From: Methylomonas methanica
Lineage (GTDB): Bacteria > Pseudomonadota > Gammaproteobacteria > Methylococcales > Methylomonadaceae
Assembly: GCA_001644045.1 (NCBI GenBank)
Contig: LUUF01000087.1
Location: 19,062-83,061 of the forward strand
Length of the DNA stretch: 64,000 nucleotides
Direction: 5' to 3'
The translations under genes and the position numbers were made by a program. Of the stretch, positions 36,039 through 46,496 are shown piece by piece. Numbering within the stretch: position 1 is the first letter of the stretch; each line of letters begins with the position of its first letter. Under the pieces are notes generated by a model, which ran no database searches, had not been told where the DNA came from, and worked only from the letters and a program-made list of their open reading frames with translations.

Positions 36039-36164
36039 TTTGCCTATCTGACAGAAATTTTATAAAAAATTAGGCTGTTTTAAGGCCAAATGTTTGGCTG
36101 AATCGCTAAAGAGCTCTTACTTGATGACTACTTCCAAGATGGTAGATTTTCCGCCACGGCTCAT

Positions 36165-38549
36165 TTAACCGGTCTCGGTTTCCTTATCTTCATCCGCCGA
36201 CATGTCGGATATTTCCTTCAAACGCGCCACGGCCTTGAAGTTGACACTGCCTTCCGGATACTGGCCTTCCGCGTTGATGGTTCCGGCTTCCTGACCGGTT
36301 AACAGGCTGAGTGCTTCGTCTACATTGGATACCGTGTAAATCGCGAACAGGCCTTGTTCGACGGCATCCACTACTTGCTGTTTCAGCATTAAATTGCGTT
36401 TGTTCGATGCCGGGATGATCACGGCCTGCCTGCCGGTCAGGCCGCGCGCCGCGCATAGCTCGAAAAAGCCTTCGATTTTCTCGTTCACGCCGCCGATGGC
36501 TTGCACTTCGCCGTATTGATTGATCGAGCCGGTCATAGCAAAGCCCTGTTGTATCGGGGTACGGGTCAAGGCCGAGATCAGGCAGCACAGTTCGGCCAGC
36601 GAGGCGCTGTCGCCGTCGATATGGCCGTAGGATTGTTCCATCGCGATGCTGGCGGAGATGGCCAGCGGAAATTGCTGCGCATAACAATGGCCGAGATAGC
36701 CGCTCAAAATCATCACGCCTTTGGAATGGATGGGTTGGCCCAGTTCCACTTCGCGCTCGATGTCGACGATGCCTCTGGAGCCGGGATGCACAGTGGCGGT
36801 GATCCGCGCCGGCGCGCCGAAGCTGCTGCCGCCGATGTCCATCACGGTCAGGCCGTTGACCTTGCCGATGGCCTCGCCGTCGGTGTCGATCAGGATGGTG
36901 CCTTCCAGCATTTCTTCCAGAATCGCTTCGGCGATGCGGCCGTTGCGTTGTTCGCGGGCCGATAATGCCAGCTCGATTTCGGTTTTATCGATGTTGACGG
37001 CCTTGGTTTGGCCCGCCAGCAGGTTGGCTTCGGCGATGATTTCCAGGCAGCTGTTCACATGCGCGGATAGACGCTGCTGGTTTTCCGCTTGCCGGCAACT
37101 GTACTCGATCAGGCGCAGCAACGCGCCATCGGTCAAGGCTTTGGCGCCGGAATCGGCGGCGTGGCGTTTCAGCAATTGCACGAATTGGCCGACATTGTCC
37201 GGGCTGCGTTTGATGTGATCGTCGAAGTCGGCCAGAACCCTGAACATCTCATTGAATTCGCTATCCAGCTCTTCCAACAGATAGTAAATGTCGCGCGAAC
37301 CGACCAGGATTACCTTGACGTTGAGCGGAATCACGCCAGGTTTCAGCGTGATGGTATTGATGCCCAGCTCGGAATACGGCGACTCGATTTCGATGCGCCC
37401 GGCTTGCAGCGCCCGCTTCAAGCCTTCCCAAACGAAGGGATAAGTCAGCACTTTTTCCGCATCCAGGATCAAATAACCGCCATTGGCGCGGTGCAGTGAG
37501 CCTGGGCAGATGCGCCGGTAACTGGTCACCAGCGTGCCTTGGTCGCTGACATATTCGATGCGGCCGAACAGGTTTTGATAGATCGGATGCGGCTCGTAGA
37601 TCACCGGTGCGCCGTTGCCGTCGTGTTTGCAATCCACCAGGATGTTGGGTAGATATTGCTCGATTAGCGCCAAGCGCTTGGCGATAATCTCGCGGCTGTC
37701 CTGGCTGCGGCTGGGCATCAGTAGCTCGCCGATGGTATTGCTCAGGCTTTTTTCGATCTCCGCCAGATAGGTAATCACGTCATCGACGTTTTGGTATTTG
37801 TTGTTCAGCTCGGCCAGCAGCGGCTCCAGCGCCTGCTTGATGGTGTCGTTATCGAGCTGTCGAGTTTCTTCGACCAGCGTGCGTCGCCACTGCGGCAGCT
37901 CCAGCAACACGTCGCCCAGATATTCTTCCAATTCCTCGGTGTGTTGGTGGAAGGCATCGCGCTCCGCTTGCGGCAGCAAGGTGAATTGGTCTTCGTCCAG
38001 CGCCTTGTCGTTGCGAATCGGCAGAAAAGTGATGGTGTCGCTGTCGCGGTACAGCGCCACGCTCATCTCGCGGGCTTTGGCATCAACCAGATCGATGGCG
38101 CTGTTGTAACGCTGGTTGAAACGCCGCTCTATCGTGGTTTTTTTCTGCTGATAACTGGGGCTTTCGAATGCGGCCGGAAAGGTGGCCAGCACGTCGTCTA
38201 TCAGTTTTTCGATGTCCTTGGCAAAGGCGTGCCCTTCCCCGGACGGCAGTTCGATAGCCACAGGCTCGCGCTGGTTTTCGAAATTGTCCACGTAGGCATA
38301 AGACAGCGGCGCTTCCTGCTGTTCGGCATAGGTGTTCAAATAATGGCTGACCATGGACAGGCGGCCGGTGCCGGGATCGCCCATCACGAAGATGTTGTAG
38401 CCCGGCGCTTTCATCGCAATGCCGAAGGCCAGGGCCGATTGCGCGCGGTTCTGGCCGAGGATGGCGTTGTGCTGTCCGGTTGGTGCGGTGCCGGGCAGAT
38501 CGATAGCCAGCTTCAGGGCCGTAACCGGCAGTTTTAATTGTTCAAGCAT
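36165..38549 (-). CDS. Lon-like ATP-dependent protease (YcbZ/LonH family)
   Basis: 794 residues. The N-terminal AAA part has a Walker A variant GDPGTGRLSM and the family-specific NIFVMGDPGTG context with AAA_32-type region, and LHRANGGYLILDAEKVL for the Walker B area. The C-terminal S16 peptidase domain is complete: HIDGDSASLAELCCLISAL carries the nucleophilic serine and GGVNEKIEGFFELC the catalytic lysine. The family has been linked to proteolysis in stress and cell-envelope conditions but is less defined than Lon itself. The ATG begins seven bases after the ribA stop, so ribA and this gene are co-transcribed. Confidence 0.92.
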   Translation of the reverse strand: MLEQLKLPVTALKLAIDLPGTAPTGQHNAILGQNRAQSALAFGIAMKAPGYNIFVMGDPGTGRLSMVSHYLNTYAEQQEAPLSYAYVDNFENQREPVAIELPSGEGHAFAKDIEKLIDDVLATFPAAFESPSYQQKKTTIERRFNQRYNSAIDLVDAKAREMSVALYRDSDTITFLPIRNDKALDEDQFTLLPQAERDAFHQHTEELEEYLGDVLLELPQWRRTLVEETRQLDNDTIKQALEPLLAELNNKYQNVDDVITYLAEIEKSLSNTIGELLMPSRSQDSREIIAKRLALIEQYLPNILVDCKHDGNGAPVIYEPHPIYQNLFGRIEYVSDQGTLVTSYRRICPGSLHRANGGYLILDAEKVLTYPFVWEGLKRALQAGRIEIESPYSELGINTITLKPGVIPLNVKVILVGSRDIYYLLEELDSEFNEMFRVLADFDDHIKRSPDNVGQFVQLLKRHAADSGAKALTDGALLRLIEYSCRQAENQQRLSAHVNSCLEIIAEANLLAGQTKAVNIDKTEIELALSAREQRNGRIAEAILEEMLEGTILIDTDGEAIGKVNGLTVMDIGGSSFGAPARITATVHPGSRGIVDIEREVELGQPIHSKGVMILSGYLGHCYAQQFPLAISASIAMEQSYGHIDGDSASLAELCCLISALTRTPIQQGFAMTGSINQYGEVQAIGGVNEKIEGFFELCAARGLTGRQAVIIPASNKRNLMLKQQVVDAVEQGLFAIYTVSNVDEALSLLTGQEAGTINAEGQYPEGSVNFKAVARLKEISDMSADEDKETETG

Positions 38550-38556
38550 GGCGCGG

Positions 38557-39165
38557 CTATTTGCTGTCCGGCATCGACAGCATGTGACGCATGCGTTCGG
38601 CCTTGGTTTTCAGATATTCAAGATTGTCTTGATGAATGCGGGCTTCGATGGCGATACGGTTATTAACCTTAATCCCCAGCTTGGTCAGTTCGTCGATTTT
38701 CAATGGATTGTTGGTGATCAGTTCGATGGAGCGCACTTGCAGGCTGTTTAAAATCAGCGCGGCAATGTCGTATTGACGTTCGTCAGCCAGGTGGCCGAGC
38801 TTGATGTTGGCATCGACGGTATCCAGGCCCTGGTCTTGCAGATTGTAAGCCTGTAGTTTTTTCAACAAGCCAATGCCGCGGCCTTCCTGGCGCAGATAAA
38901 TCAATACGCCGCAACCGGCGGTATTAATCAGATCCAGGGCCATGTCCAGCTGTTCGCCACAATCGCAACGCCGCGAGCCCAGCACGTCACCGGTAAAACA
39001 TTCGGAATGGATGCGGACCGGCACGTCTTCCTTGCCGGCTACCTCGCCTTTGACGAAGGCGACGTGTTCTTTTTTATCGAGGCTGTTGCTGTAGTAGTGC
39101 AGAATGAATTCGCCGTGCTTGGTGGGAATCCGGGTTTGAACTTTATCTTCTATGCTTGCTTTCAC
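38557..39165 (-). CDS. ribA: GTP cyclohydrolase II
   Basis: 202 residues. The zinc site is in the canonical HSECFTGDVLGSRRCDCGEQ (Cys56, Cys67, Cys69), followed by IYLRQEGRGIGLLKKLQAY (the arginine-rich GTP-binding loop) and ELITNNPLKIDELTKLGI near the C-terminus. It opens the GTP ring as the first step of riboflavin synthesis. The start is a GTG at 39165 with AAGGA ten bases upstream. It is the stand-alone form, not fused with RibB, and heads a two-gene operon with the Lon-like protease. Confidence 0.96.
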   Translation of the reverse strand: MKASIEDKVQTRIPTKHGEFILHYYSNSLDKKEHVAFVKGEVAGKEDVPVRIHSECFTGDVLGSRRCDCGEQLDMALDLINTAGCGVLIYLRQEGRGIGLLKKLQAYNLQDQGLDTVDANIKLGHLADERQYDIAALILNSLQVRSIELITNNPLKIDELTKLGIKVNNRIAIEARIHQDNLEYLKTKAERMRHMLSMPDSK

Positions 39166-39192
39166 TGATATTGAAATCCTTAGTGCGCGGCG

Positions 39193-39432
39193 TTAAGCGG
39201 CCAAAGCCTGCGACTGCATGGCTGCAGAAGGTAGGGCGGATTGCCGAGAGCCTTTCTGAATCGCTGGGTCCGCAACGATTGAGAAAGGCTCCAGGCCTTG
39301 ATGTTTGGCTTTACGGCGATATTGGGTTTTGTCGGCGTAGGTTTGCGCCTTGTTGAGTTGATGGGCGAATTTCGCCACCGGGTTTTTAATGGGTTTGTCG
39401 TCCAAACCCTTGCTGGGGTTTTGTTTTCTCAT
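39193..39432 (-). CDS. small conserved basic protein of unknown function
   Basis: 79 residues beginning MRKQNPSKGLDDKPIKNPVAK and continuing FAHQLNKAQTYADKTQYRRKAKHQ, a strongly basic, probably unstructured N-terminal half of a type seen in gammaproteobacterial small proteins, followed by a low-complexity tail (QKGSRQSALPSAAMQSQALAA). GGAGA lies upstream of the ATG. Position between ribA and mnmG, transcribed away from mnmG. Nucleic-acid or ribosome association is suggested by charge only. Confidence 0.7.
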   Translation of the reverse strand: MRKQNPSKGLDDKPIKNPVAKFAHQLNKAQTYADKTQYRRKAKHQGLEPFSIVADPAIQKGSRQSALPSAAMQSQALAA

Positions 39433-39486
39433 GCTTTTTTCTCCGTAAGCTATTAAAATAACGTTTTATTTGAACATAGATTGCCT

Positions 39487-41355
39487 GTGAAATTCCAGAA
39501 AGACTTTGATGTGATCGTAGTGGGCGGCGGCCATGCCGGTACCGAGGCGGCGCTGGCTGCCGCGCGCTCCGGTGCGCAAACCCTGTTATTGTCGCAAAAC
39601 ATCGAAACCCTGGGGCAGATGAGCTGCAACCCGGCGATAGGCGGAATCGGCAAGGGTCATCTAGTCAAGGAAGTGGATGCGCTGGGCGGGATTATGGCGC
39701 AGGCTATCGATAAAGGCGGCATACAATTCCGCATCCTGAATGCCAGCAAAGGCCCTGCGGTGCGGGCGACACGGGCGCAAGCAGACCGGATGCTTTATAA
39801 GCAGGCGGTACGCACTGCACTGGAAAATCAGCCCAATCTGGCTTTGTTCCAGCAAACCGTTTCCGATTTGCTGGTCGAAGGTGATCGGGTAGTGGGTGTA
39901 AAAACCCAGATGGGTTTGGAGTTTAATGCCAGAGCGGTGGTGTTGACCGCCGGTACCTTTCTGGCTGGGCGGATTCATATCGGCCTGGAAAATTACAGTG
40001 GCGGTCGGGCCGGCGACGCGGCCTCGATTGCGCTGGCCGAACGCTTGCGTGAGCTACCTTTCCGCATCGGCCGTTTGAAAACCGGCACGCCGGCCCGTAT
40101 CGACGGCCGGACCATCGATTACAGCAAATTGCAGGAACAGCACGGCGACACGCCGCTGCCGGTATTTTCGTTCATGGGCAACCGCGAACAGCATCCGCGG
40201 CAAATCTGCTGCCATATCACCCGCACCAATCAGGAAACCCACGACATCATCCGTTCGGGTCTGGACCGTTCGCCGATGTACTCCGGGATTATCGAGGGCG
40301 TCGGTCCGCGTTACTGTCCGTCCATCGAAGATAAAGTGGTGCGCTTCGCCGACCGCGATTCGCACCAGATTTTCGTGGAACCGGAAGGTTTGACTACCAA
40401 CGAAGTCTACCCGAATGGCATTTCCACCAGTTTGCCGTTCGACATCCAGTTCCGCTTCATTCGCACCATGCTGGGTTTTGAGAACGCGGAAATCGTCCGT
40501 CCGGGCTATGCGATTGAGTACGACTTTTTCGACCCGCGTGACCTGAAAACCTCTCTGGAAACCAAGCATATGAACGCGCTGTTCTTCGCCGGCCAGATCA
40601 ACGGCACCACCGGTTACGAAGAAGCCGCCGCGCAAGGCTTGATCGCCGGCTTGAATGCCGCGCGCTTGGTCAAGGGCTTGGAGGGCTGGTGCCCCGGTCG
40701 CGACGAGGCTTATATTGGCGTGATGATCGACGATCTGATCACCCGTGGCACCGCCGAGCCGTACCGGATGTTTACTAGTCGCGCCGAGTATCGTTTGCAA
40801 TTGCGCGAGGACAATGCCGATTTGCGTTTGACCGAACAAGGCCGCGAATTGGGGCTGGTCGACGACGCCCGCTGGCAGCGTTTTGAGGAAAAGCGTGAGG
40901 CCATCGCCAATCTGCAAGGCAAGCTGGCCAAAAAATGGATACGCACCGAATCCGACGAAGCCGTGTTGGCGGAGGAATTGTGGGGCAAAAAATTATTGAA
41001 AGAAGCCAGCCTGATGGAGATGCTGCGCCGGCCGGAAGTGGATGTCGAGAACCTGCTGCGTTTTAGCGACGAAACCGAAGTAGACGAACAAGTTGCCGAG
41101 CAGGTGGCTATCCAAGCCAAATACGCCGGCTATATAGACAGGCAGCAAACCGAAATCAATAGGACTCTGCGTTACGAGCATCTAAAATTGCCGGACAATG
41201 TCGATTACAGTCTGGTGTCCGGTCTGTCCAACGAAGTCAGCGAAAAATTGAAAAAGCAGCGGCCGGAAACCTTGGGCCAAGCCTCGCGGATTCCCGGGAT
41301 AACGCCGGCTGCGATTTCTTTGTTGTTGGTGCATCTGAAAAAGAAAAGCGCTTGA
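39487..41355 (+). CDS. mnmG: tRNA uridine-5-carboxymethylaminomethyl modification enzyme subunit
   Basis: 622 residues from a GTG at 39487; a TTG at 39481 is in frame but less likely. The FAD-binding N-terminus [22 protein letters not shown] is followed by the MnmG hallmarks [24 protein letters not shown] and [15 protein letters not shown], and a C-terminal helical domain that binds MnmE. With MnmE it installs the cmnm5 group on wobble uridine 34 of several tRNAs. It is the first gene of the gid-par block; its stop (TGA) overlaps the rsmG ATG (TGATG). Confidence 0.97.
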   Translation: MKFQKDFDVIVVGGGHAGTEAALAAARSGAQTLLLSQNIETLGQMSCNPAIGGIGKGHLVKEVDALGGIMAQAIDKGGIQFRILNASKGPAVRATRAQADRMLYKQAVRTALENQPNLALFQQTVSDLLVEGDRVVGVKTQMGLEFNARAVVLTAGTFLAGRIHIGLENYSGGRAGDAASIALAERLRELPFRIGRLKTGTPARIDGRTIDYSKLQEQHGDTPLPVFSFMGNREQHPRQICCHITRTNQETHDIIRSGLDRSPMYSGIIEGVGPRYCPSIEDKVVRFADRDSHQIFVEPEGLTTNEVYPNGISTSLPFDIQFRFIRTMLGFENAEIVRPGYAIEYDFFDPRDLKTSLETKHMNALFFAGQINGTTGYEEAAAQGLIAGLNAARLVKGLEGWCPGRDEAYIGVMIDDLITRGTAEPYRMFTSRAEYRLQLREDNADLRLTEQGRELGLVDDARWQRFEEKREAIANLQGKLAKKWIRTESDEAVLAEELWGKKLLKEASLMEMLRRPEVDVENLLRFSDETEVDEQVAEQVAIQAKYAGYIDRQQTEINRTLRYEHLKLPDNVDYSLVSGLSNEVSEKLKKQRPETLGQASRIPGITPAAISLLLVHLKKKSA

Positions 41356-41981
41356 TGGATGCCTGTCGCGATAAGCTTGAGCTCGGCCTAAAAGCGCTTG
41401 GGCTGGATGTCGGTGAGCACGGTAACGATGCTTTATTTCGCTTTATCAAGCTGATAACAAAATGGAACAAAGCCTATAACCTGACGGCGGTGCGCGATCC
41501 GCTGGAGATGGTCAGTCTGCACATCTTGGATAGTTTGGCGATTCTGCCGTATCTACATGGCTCGCGAATTGCCGACATTGGTACCGGTGCCGGCTTGCCG
41601 GGCATTCCGCTGGCGATATGCCGGCCGGATTGTCAATTCACCTTGGTCGATTCCAATTCCAAAAAAACCCGCTTCGTCCAGCAAGCCGTGCTGGAATTAA
41701 AGTTAAAAAATGTCGAAGTGGTACATAGCCGCGTCGAGCTGTTGCAACCGGAAATCTTGTTTTCCACGGTGATTTGCCGGGCCTTCGCCAGCATGCCCGA
41801 TATTCTGCAATTGACCGGCCATTTGCTGGCCGAGGATGGCGTGCTGTTGGCGATGAAAGGTCAGCAGCCCGAGCAGGAACTGATAGACTTGGCCGAAACA
41901 TACAGCGTGATTCCGCTGACGGTGCCCGGCATAGCGGCCGAACGCTGCCTGATTCGACTGGAGAAACCCAAGCATGGCTAA
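41355..41981 (+). CDS. rsmG: 16S rRNA (guanine527-N7)-methyltransferase
   Basis: 208 residues from the ATG at 41355 that overlaps the mnmG stop. SAM-binding motif RIADIGTGAGLPGIPLAI, followed by FTLVDSNSKKTRFVQQAVLEL and VVHSRVE, and a C-terminal catalytic-domain segment VICRAFASMPDILQLTG. It methylates G527 of 16S rRNA; loss gives low-level streptomycin resistance in other bacteria. The last codons overlap the parA start by eight bases. Confidence 0.96.
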   Translation: MDACRDKLELGLKALGLDVGEHGNDALFRFIKLITKWNKAYNLTAVRDPLEMVSLHILDSLAILPYLHGSRIADIGTGAGLPGIPLAICRPDCQFTLVDSNSKKTRFVQQAVLELKLKNVEVVHSRVELLQPEILFSTVICRAFASMPDILQLTGHLLAEDGVLLAMKGQQPEQELIDLAETYSVIPLTVPGIAAERCLIRLEKPKHG

Positions 41982-42750
41982 GATTATCGCAATTACCAAC
42001 CAAAAAGGCGGCGTCGGTAAGACCACGACCAGCGTCAATCTGGCGGCGGCGCTTGCGGCTACCAAGCGCAAGGTGTTGTTGATCGATCTGGATCCGCAAG
42101 GCAATGCGGCGATGGGTTGCGGGGTGAATAAGGAAGAAATCGAATATTCCAGTTGCGAATTGCTGCTGGAGGAAGTACCGGTTTCCGAGATTGTCGTGAA
42201 AAATAAGCAGCTAGGTTTTGATTTGATTCCCGGTAATGCCGATTTAACCGCCGCCGAAGTGCAATTGATGAGCGCGCAACATCGCGAGCGGCGCCTGGCC
42301 GACGCTTTACTGACTATAAAAGATCAATACGATTACATTTTGATCGACTGTCCGCCGTCCTTGAATATGCTGACCTTGAATGCGATGGTCGCGGCCAACA
42401 GCGTGTTGATCCCGATGCAATGCGAATATTATTCGCTGGAAGGCTTGTCGTCGCTGATGTCCACCTTGCGCAGCATTCGCGACAGCGTCAATCCCGGTTT
42501 GTATCTGGAAGGCATATTGCGAACCATGGTCGATAGCCGTAGCCGGTTGGGCAAGGATGTCTCGGACCAGTTAATCGAATATTTCGGCGACAAAGTCTTT
42601 AGAACCACCATTCCCAGAAACATCCGTCTGGCCGAGGCGCCTAGCCACGGTGTGCCGGTGCTGGCTTACGACAAAGCCTCGCGCGGCGCGGTGGCCTATA
42701 TTGCGCTGGCCGGCGAAATGATCAGAAAAGAAAAAGCGGCAAAAAAATGA
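41974..42750 (+). CDS. parA: chromosome-partitioning ATPase ParA/Soj
   Basis: 258 residues. The deviant Walker A motif is in IIAITNQKGGVGKTTTSVNLAAALA, with LLIDLDPQGNAAMGCG (Walker A' region) and YILIDCPPSLNMLTLNAM (Walker B). It binds DNA nonspecifically as an ATP dimer and segregates the origin region together with ParB. It overlaps rsmG upstream and parB downstream (ATGATG), so the order mnmG-rsmG-parA-parB is translationally coupled, as in many bacteria near the origin. Confidence 0.95.
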   Translation: MAKIIAITNQKGGVGKTTTSVNLAAALAATKRKVLLIDLDPQGNAAMGCGVNKEEIEYSSCELLLEEVPVSEIVVKNKQLGFDLIPGNADLTAAEVQLMSAQHRERRLADALLTIKDQYDYILIDCPPSLNMLTLNAMVAANSVLIPMQCEYYSLEGLSSLMSTLRSIRDSVNPGLYLEGILRTMVDSRSRLGKDVSDQLIEYFGDKVFRTTIPRNIRLAEAPSHGVPVLAYDKASRGAVAYIALAGEMIRKEKAAKK

Positions 42751-43595
42751 TGCAAAAAAAACGCGGTTTAGGGCGAGGTTTGAGCGAGTTGTTGGGCGAC
42801 GTTAGTGCGCCGGTGCCGGAAAAACCTCAAGACGCGCAAAGCTTGCCCATCGAGTTTTTACAGCGCGGGAAGTATCAGCCGCGCAAGGACATGGATCCGG
42901 ATAAGCTGAAGGAGTTGTCCGATTCGATAGCCGCGCAAGGCATTATCCAGCCGATCATCGTCCGTAAAATAGACGGCGAGAAATACGAAATTATCGCCGG
43001 AGAACGCCGCTGGCGGGCCGCGCAAATGGCCGAGTTGCAAGATGTGCCGGTATTGATCAAGGATCTCGACGATCGCTCGGTGATGGCGATAGCCTTGATC
43101 GAAAACATTCAGCGCGAGGATTTGAATGCGCTGGAAGAAGCCGAGGCCTTGCATCGTTTGCAGGACGAATTCGAACTCACTCATCAGCAGATCGCCACGG
43201 CGGTAGGCAAGTCGCGTACTACAATCACTAATTTATTGCGCCTGCTGGAGCTGGCCGGCGAAGTGAAAGGCATGTTGGGTAAGGGCTTGCTGGAAATGGG
43301 ACATGCTCGCGCATTGCTGGGGCTGGACGAAGCCAAACAAGTCGAAATTGCCAATAAGGCCGTTAAACAAGGTTTGACCGTTAGAGCAGTGGAAAAGCTG
43401 GTGCGCGAACAGCATGAGGATAAGCCGGCGGTTGTGAAAAAAATCGACCCGGATACCTTGCGTTTGCAACGAGACCTGAGCGAAAGAACCGGTGCCAAGG
43501 TGGAAATCAATCATCAGAGCAGCGGTAAAGGCAAATTGATTTTTACTTACACCAGTTTGGAAGAGCTGGAAGGCATTATTAAAAAAATCAATTGA
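42747..43595 (+). CDS. parB: chromosome-partitioning protein ParB
   Basis: 282 residues from the first of two adjacent ATG codons. The N-terminus KRGLGRGLSELLGD is the ParA-interacting region; the CTPase/nuclease-fold part has IEFLQRGKYQPRKDMDPDKL and the key arginine-rich GERRWRAAQMAEL. The HTH for parS follows (FELTHQQIATAVGKSRTTITNLLRLLEL), and the C-terminus has the dimerisation domain (GKGKLIFTYTSLEELEGIIKKI). I saw no canonical parS palindrome in the window. Confidence 0.95.
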   Translation: MMQKKRGLGRGLSELLGDVSAPVPEKPQDAQSLPIEFLQRGKYQPRKDMDPDKLKELSDSIAAQGIIQPIIVRKIDGEKYEIIAGERRWRAAQMAELQDVPVLIKDLDDRSVMAIALIENIQREDLNALEEAEALHRLQDEFELTHQQIATAVGKSRTTITNLLRLLELAGEVKGMLGKGLLEMGHARALLGLDEAKQVEIANKAVKQGLTVRAVEKLVREQHEDKPAVVKKIDPDTLRLQRDLSERTGAKVEINHQSSGKGKLIFTYTSLEELEGIIKKIN

Positions 43596-43846
43596 CTGTT
43601 TCGGCGCTGGCAAATGTCGTACTTCGGCCACGACATGGGACATTGTCGGATTTGCTACATTGTCGATTTGGGCAAAATTTCAGAAAATCAGTGTGTTACG
43701 AAATGGCATGTGTATTGCTGTAAGCGTTTGGATTGAAAGTTTGGAATAAAGCTCCTGTTCTTGGTGTTGACCGAGGGTGTGTTTGGATAGTCTTGCCAAA
43801 TCAACAAGGTGGCGACGCTAATTGGTTCTTGCCAGGCGTGCTTACC

Positions 43847-43875
43847 TTGCTTTAGATGTGCTGGCTGGATATAAT
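43847..43875 (+). promoter_or_regulatory. sigma70 promoter of the atp operon
   Basis: Within the 309-base gap after parB, TTGCTT at 43847-43852, a 17-base spacer and a perfect TATAAT at 43870-43875, about 30 bases before the atpI ATG, which itself is preceded by GAAAGGGGAAG. This is the best promoter match in the gap; the rest of it shows no gene. Confidence 0.7.
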
Positions 43876-43904
43876 CGCCCAGCTCAAGACGAAAGGGGAA
43901 GTAA

Positions 43905-44273
43905 ATGGCAGCTAGAAATGAATTTTCTACTGTCAGAAAAGTAGTTTTTGGACAAGTCCTGATGGCTGCATTGGTGGCGTCGGGATTTTTATTGATAGGC
44001 GGTTGGAAAAGTGCAGTGTCTCCGTTACTCGGAGGATTCGTGGCTTTACTGCCCAATCTGTATTTTGCCTACAAAATCTATCTTGCCAAGGATTTGGGCG
44101 CGCAGGGTATCGTTAATGCATTTTATGCGGGCGAAACGGTTAAGTTGATTTTGACGGTAGCCCTGTTTTCTATCGTTTTACAGATTCCCTCTGTTGATTT
44201 CTTAACGCTGATGGTGGGTTACGCCGCAGTGTTGTCGGTTTTTTGGTTTGCGCTGTTTTTGTGGCGTGATTAG
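43905..44273 (+). CDS. atpI: ATP synthase subunit I
   Basis: 122 residues with four hydrophobic helices (GQVLMAALVASGFLLIG, SPLLGGFVALLPNLYFAYKIYL, AFYAGETVKLILTVALFSIV, TLMVGYAAVLSVFWFALFLW). AtpI is a non-essential assembly helper for the c-ring of the F1Fo ATP synthase, and the position as first gene of the atp operon is standard. The GGGGAAG ribosome site is strong. It starts the nine-gene operon atpIBEFHAGDC. Confidence 0.93.
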   Translation: MAARNEFSTVRKVVFGQVLMAALVASGFLLIGGWKSAVSPLLGGFVALLPNLYFAYKIYLAKDLGAQGIVNAFYAGETVKLILTVALFSIVLQIPSVDFLTLMVGYAAVLSVFWFALFLWRD

Positions 44274-45056
<783 letters not shown>

Positions 45057-45059
45057 TAG

Positions 45060-45383
<324 letters not shown>

Positions 45384-45405
45384 TTAGCAATTATCGGATT
45401 GAGAT

Positions 45406-45425
45406 GAATAGGCTAAGCCCTATTC
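45406..45425. other. hairpin between atpE and atpF
   Basis: GAATAGG-CTAAGC-CCTATTC, a perfect 7-bp stem with a six-base loop in the 84-base atpE-atpF gap. There is no T-run, so it is not a terminator; it may stabilise or shield the atpE part of the operon transcript, as reported for c-subunit transcripts elsewhere. This is inference. Confidence 0.45.
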
Positions 45426-45467
45426 GCATACCGATAGAATGACAACGGCATTACGAGGAAAGCATCA

Positions 45468-45941
45468 ATGAGCATCAATGCTACTCTGATCGGGCAGATG
45501 ATAACTTTCACACTTCTGGTTTGGTTTACCATGAAGTATGTCTGGCCACCGATCATTGCCGCTCTGGAAGAGCGCAAAACCAAAATTTCCGAAGGTTTGG
45601 CCGCGGCCGAGAAAGGCCAGGAAGAAATTAAATTGGCTGAGAAAAAAGCCAAAGGCCTGCTGAAGGAAGCAAAAGAACAATCGGCGGAAATCGTCAGTGC
45701 GGCGCAAAAGCGCGCCAATCAGCTGGTTGAAGAGTCGAAAGATCAAGCCAAAAAAGAAGGCGAGCGTTTGCTTGAAGCAGCAAAAGCCCAGATAGAGCAG
45801 GAAATGTTGCAAGCTAAAGAGAGTTTGCGCAAAGAAGTATCCTCACTGGCTTTGCGTGCCGCTGAACAGATTTTGAAAGAAGAAATCGACAAAGCCAAGC
45901 ATCAAGACATTCTCAGCAAAGCAGCGGATCAATTGGGTTAA
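45468..45941 (+). CDS. atpF: ATP synthase subunit b (Fo stator)
   Basis: 157 residues: an N-terminal membrane helix ([22 protein letters not shown]) and a long alanine-, lysine- and glutamate-rich amphipathic helix ([20 protein letters not shown] and so on) forming the dimeric peripheral stalk. The length is the usual 156-157. Three bases separate it from atpH. Confidence 0.96.
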   Translation: MSINATLIGQMITFTLLVWFTMKYVWPPIIAALEERKTKISEGLAAAEKGQEEIKLAEKKAKGLLKEAKEQSAEIVSAAQKRANQLVEESKDQAKKEGERLLEAAKAQIEQEMLQAKESLRKEVSSLALRAAEQILKEEIDKAKHQDILSKAADQLG

Positions 45942-45944
45942 GCA

Positions 45945-46475
45945 ATGGCTGAATTATCGACATTAGCAAGACCTTACGCCGAAGCGGCTTTCAAGCGCGC
46001 CAAGGAAACGGGGGCGTCTAAGCAATGGTCCGATTCGTTGACGTTTTTGTCCTTGGTCATCCAGGATGAGGCTTTGGCTGCCATTGTCAAAAATCCTCGG
46101 GTCGGCAAACAGCATACAGCACAGTTGATTCTGGATATTTGCCAGGATCAGATACATGACGAAGCCAAGAATCTTCTGAAAGTGTTGATAGAAAATGACA
46201 AGCTGCCCCTATTGCCGCAAATTTCGGTGATGTTCGAGCAGTACAAGGCGGATGATGAAGGCTACGTCAATGTTGATTTATACAGTGCGTACTCGCTAAC
46301 AAAAGCCGAGCAAGGCAAATATGTCGCCATGCTGGAAAAGCTTTTGCACAAAAAGGTCAATGCATCCGTTTCTGTCGATAAATCGTTAATTGGGGGCATC
46401 CTCGCTAAGGCGGGCGATAAAGTCATCGACGGTTCTATCAAAGGCCAGCTTCATCAATTAGCTAAAAGACTTTAA
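45945..46475 (+). CDS. atpH: ATP synthase subunit delta (F1)
   Basis: 176 residues beginning AELSTLARPYAEAAFKRAKE, the typical delta N-terminus that binds the top of F1, and ending VIDGSIKGQLHQLAKRL, characteristic of the C-terminal domain that binds subunit b. Located between atpF and atpA as normal. Confidence 0.96.
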   Translation: MAELSTLARPYAEAAFKRAKETGASKQWSDSLTFLSLVIQDEALAAIVKNPRVGKQHTAQLILDICQDQIHDEAKNLLKVLIENDKLPLLPQISVMFEQYKADDEGYVNVDLYSAYSLTKAEQGKYVAMLEKLLHKKVNASVSVDKSLIGGILAKAGDKVIDGSIKGQLHQLAKRL

Positions 46476-46496
46476 GAGTTAGAGCGGGAAAATAAA

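Noticed and set aside
36117..36164. 15-codon minus-strand frame MSRGGKSTILEVVIK directly after the Lon-like gene stop
   Set aside because: ATG follows the TAA without a ribosome site and the frame is too short to support as a gene, although the sequence looks protein-like; possibly a remnant.
43596..43904. Search for parS or oriC near parAB
   Set aside because: I saw no TGTTTCACGTGAAACA-like palindrome and no cluster of DnaA boxes in the gap or elsewhere in the window; only the atp promoter is supported.
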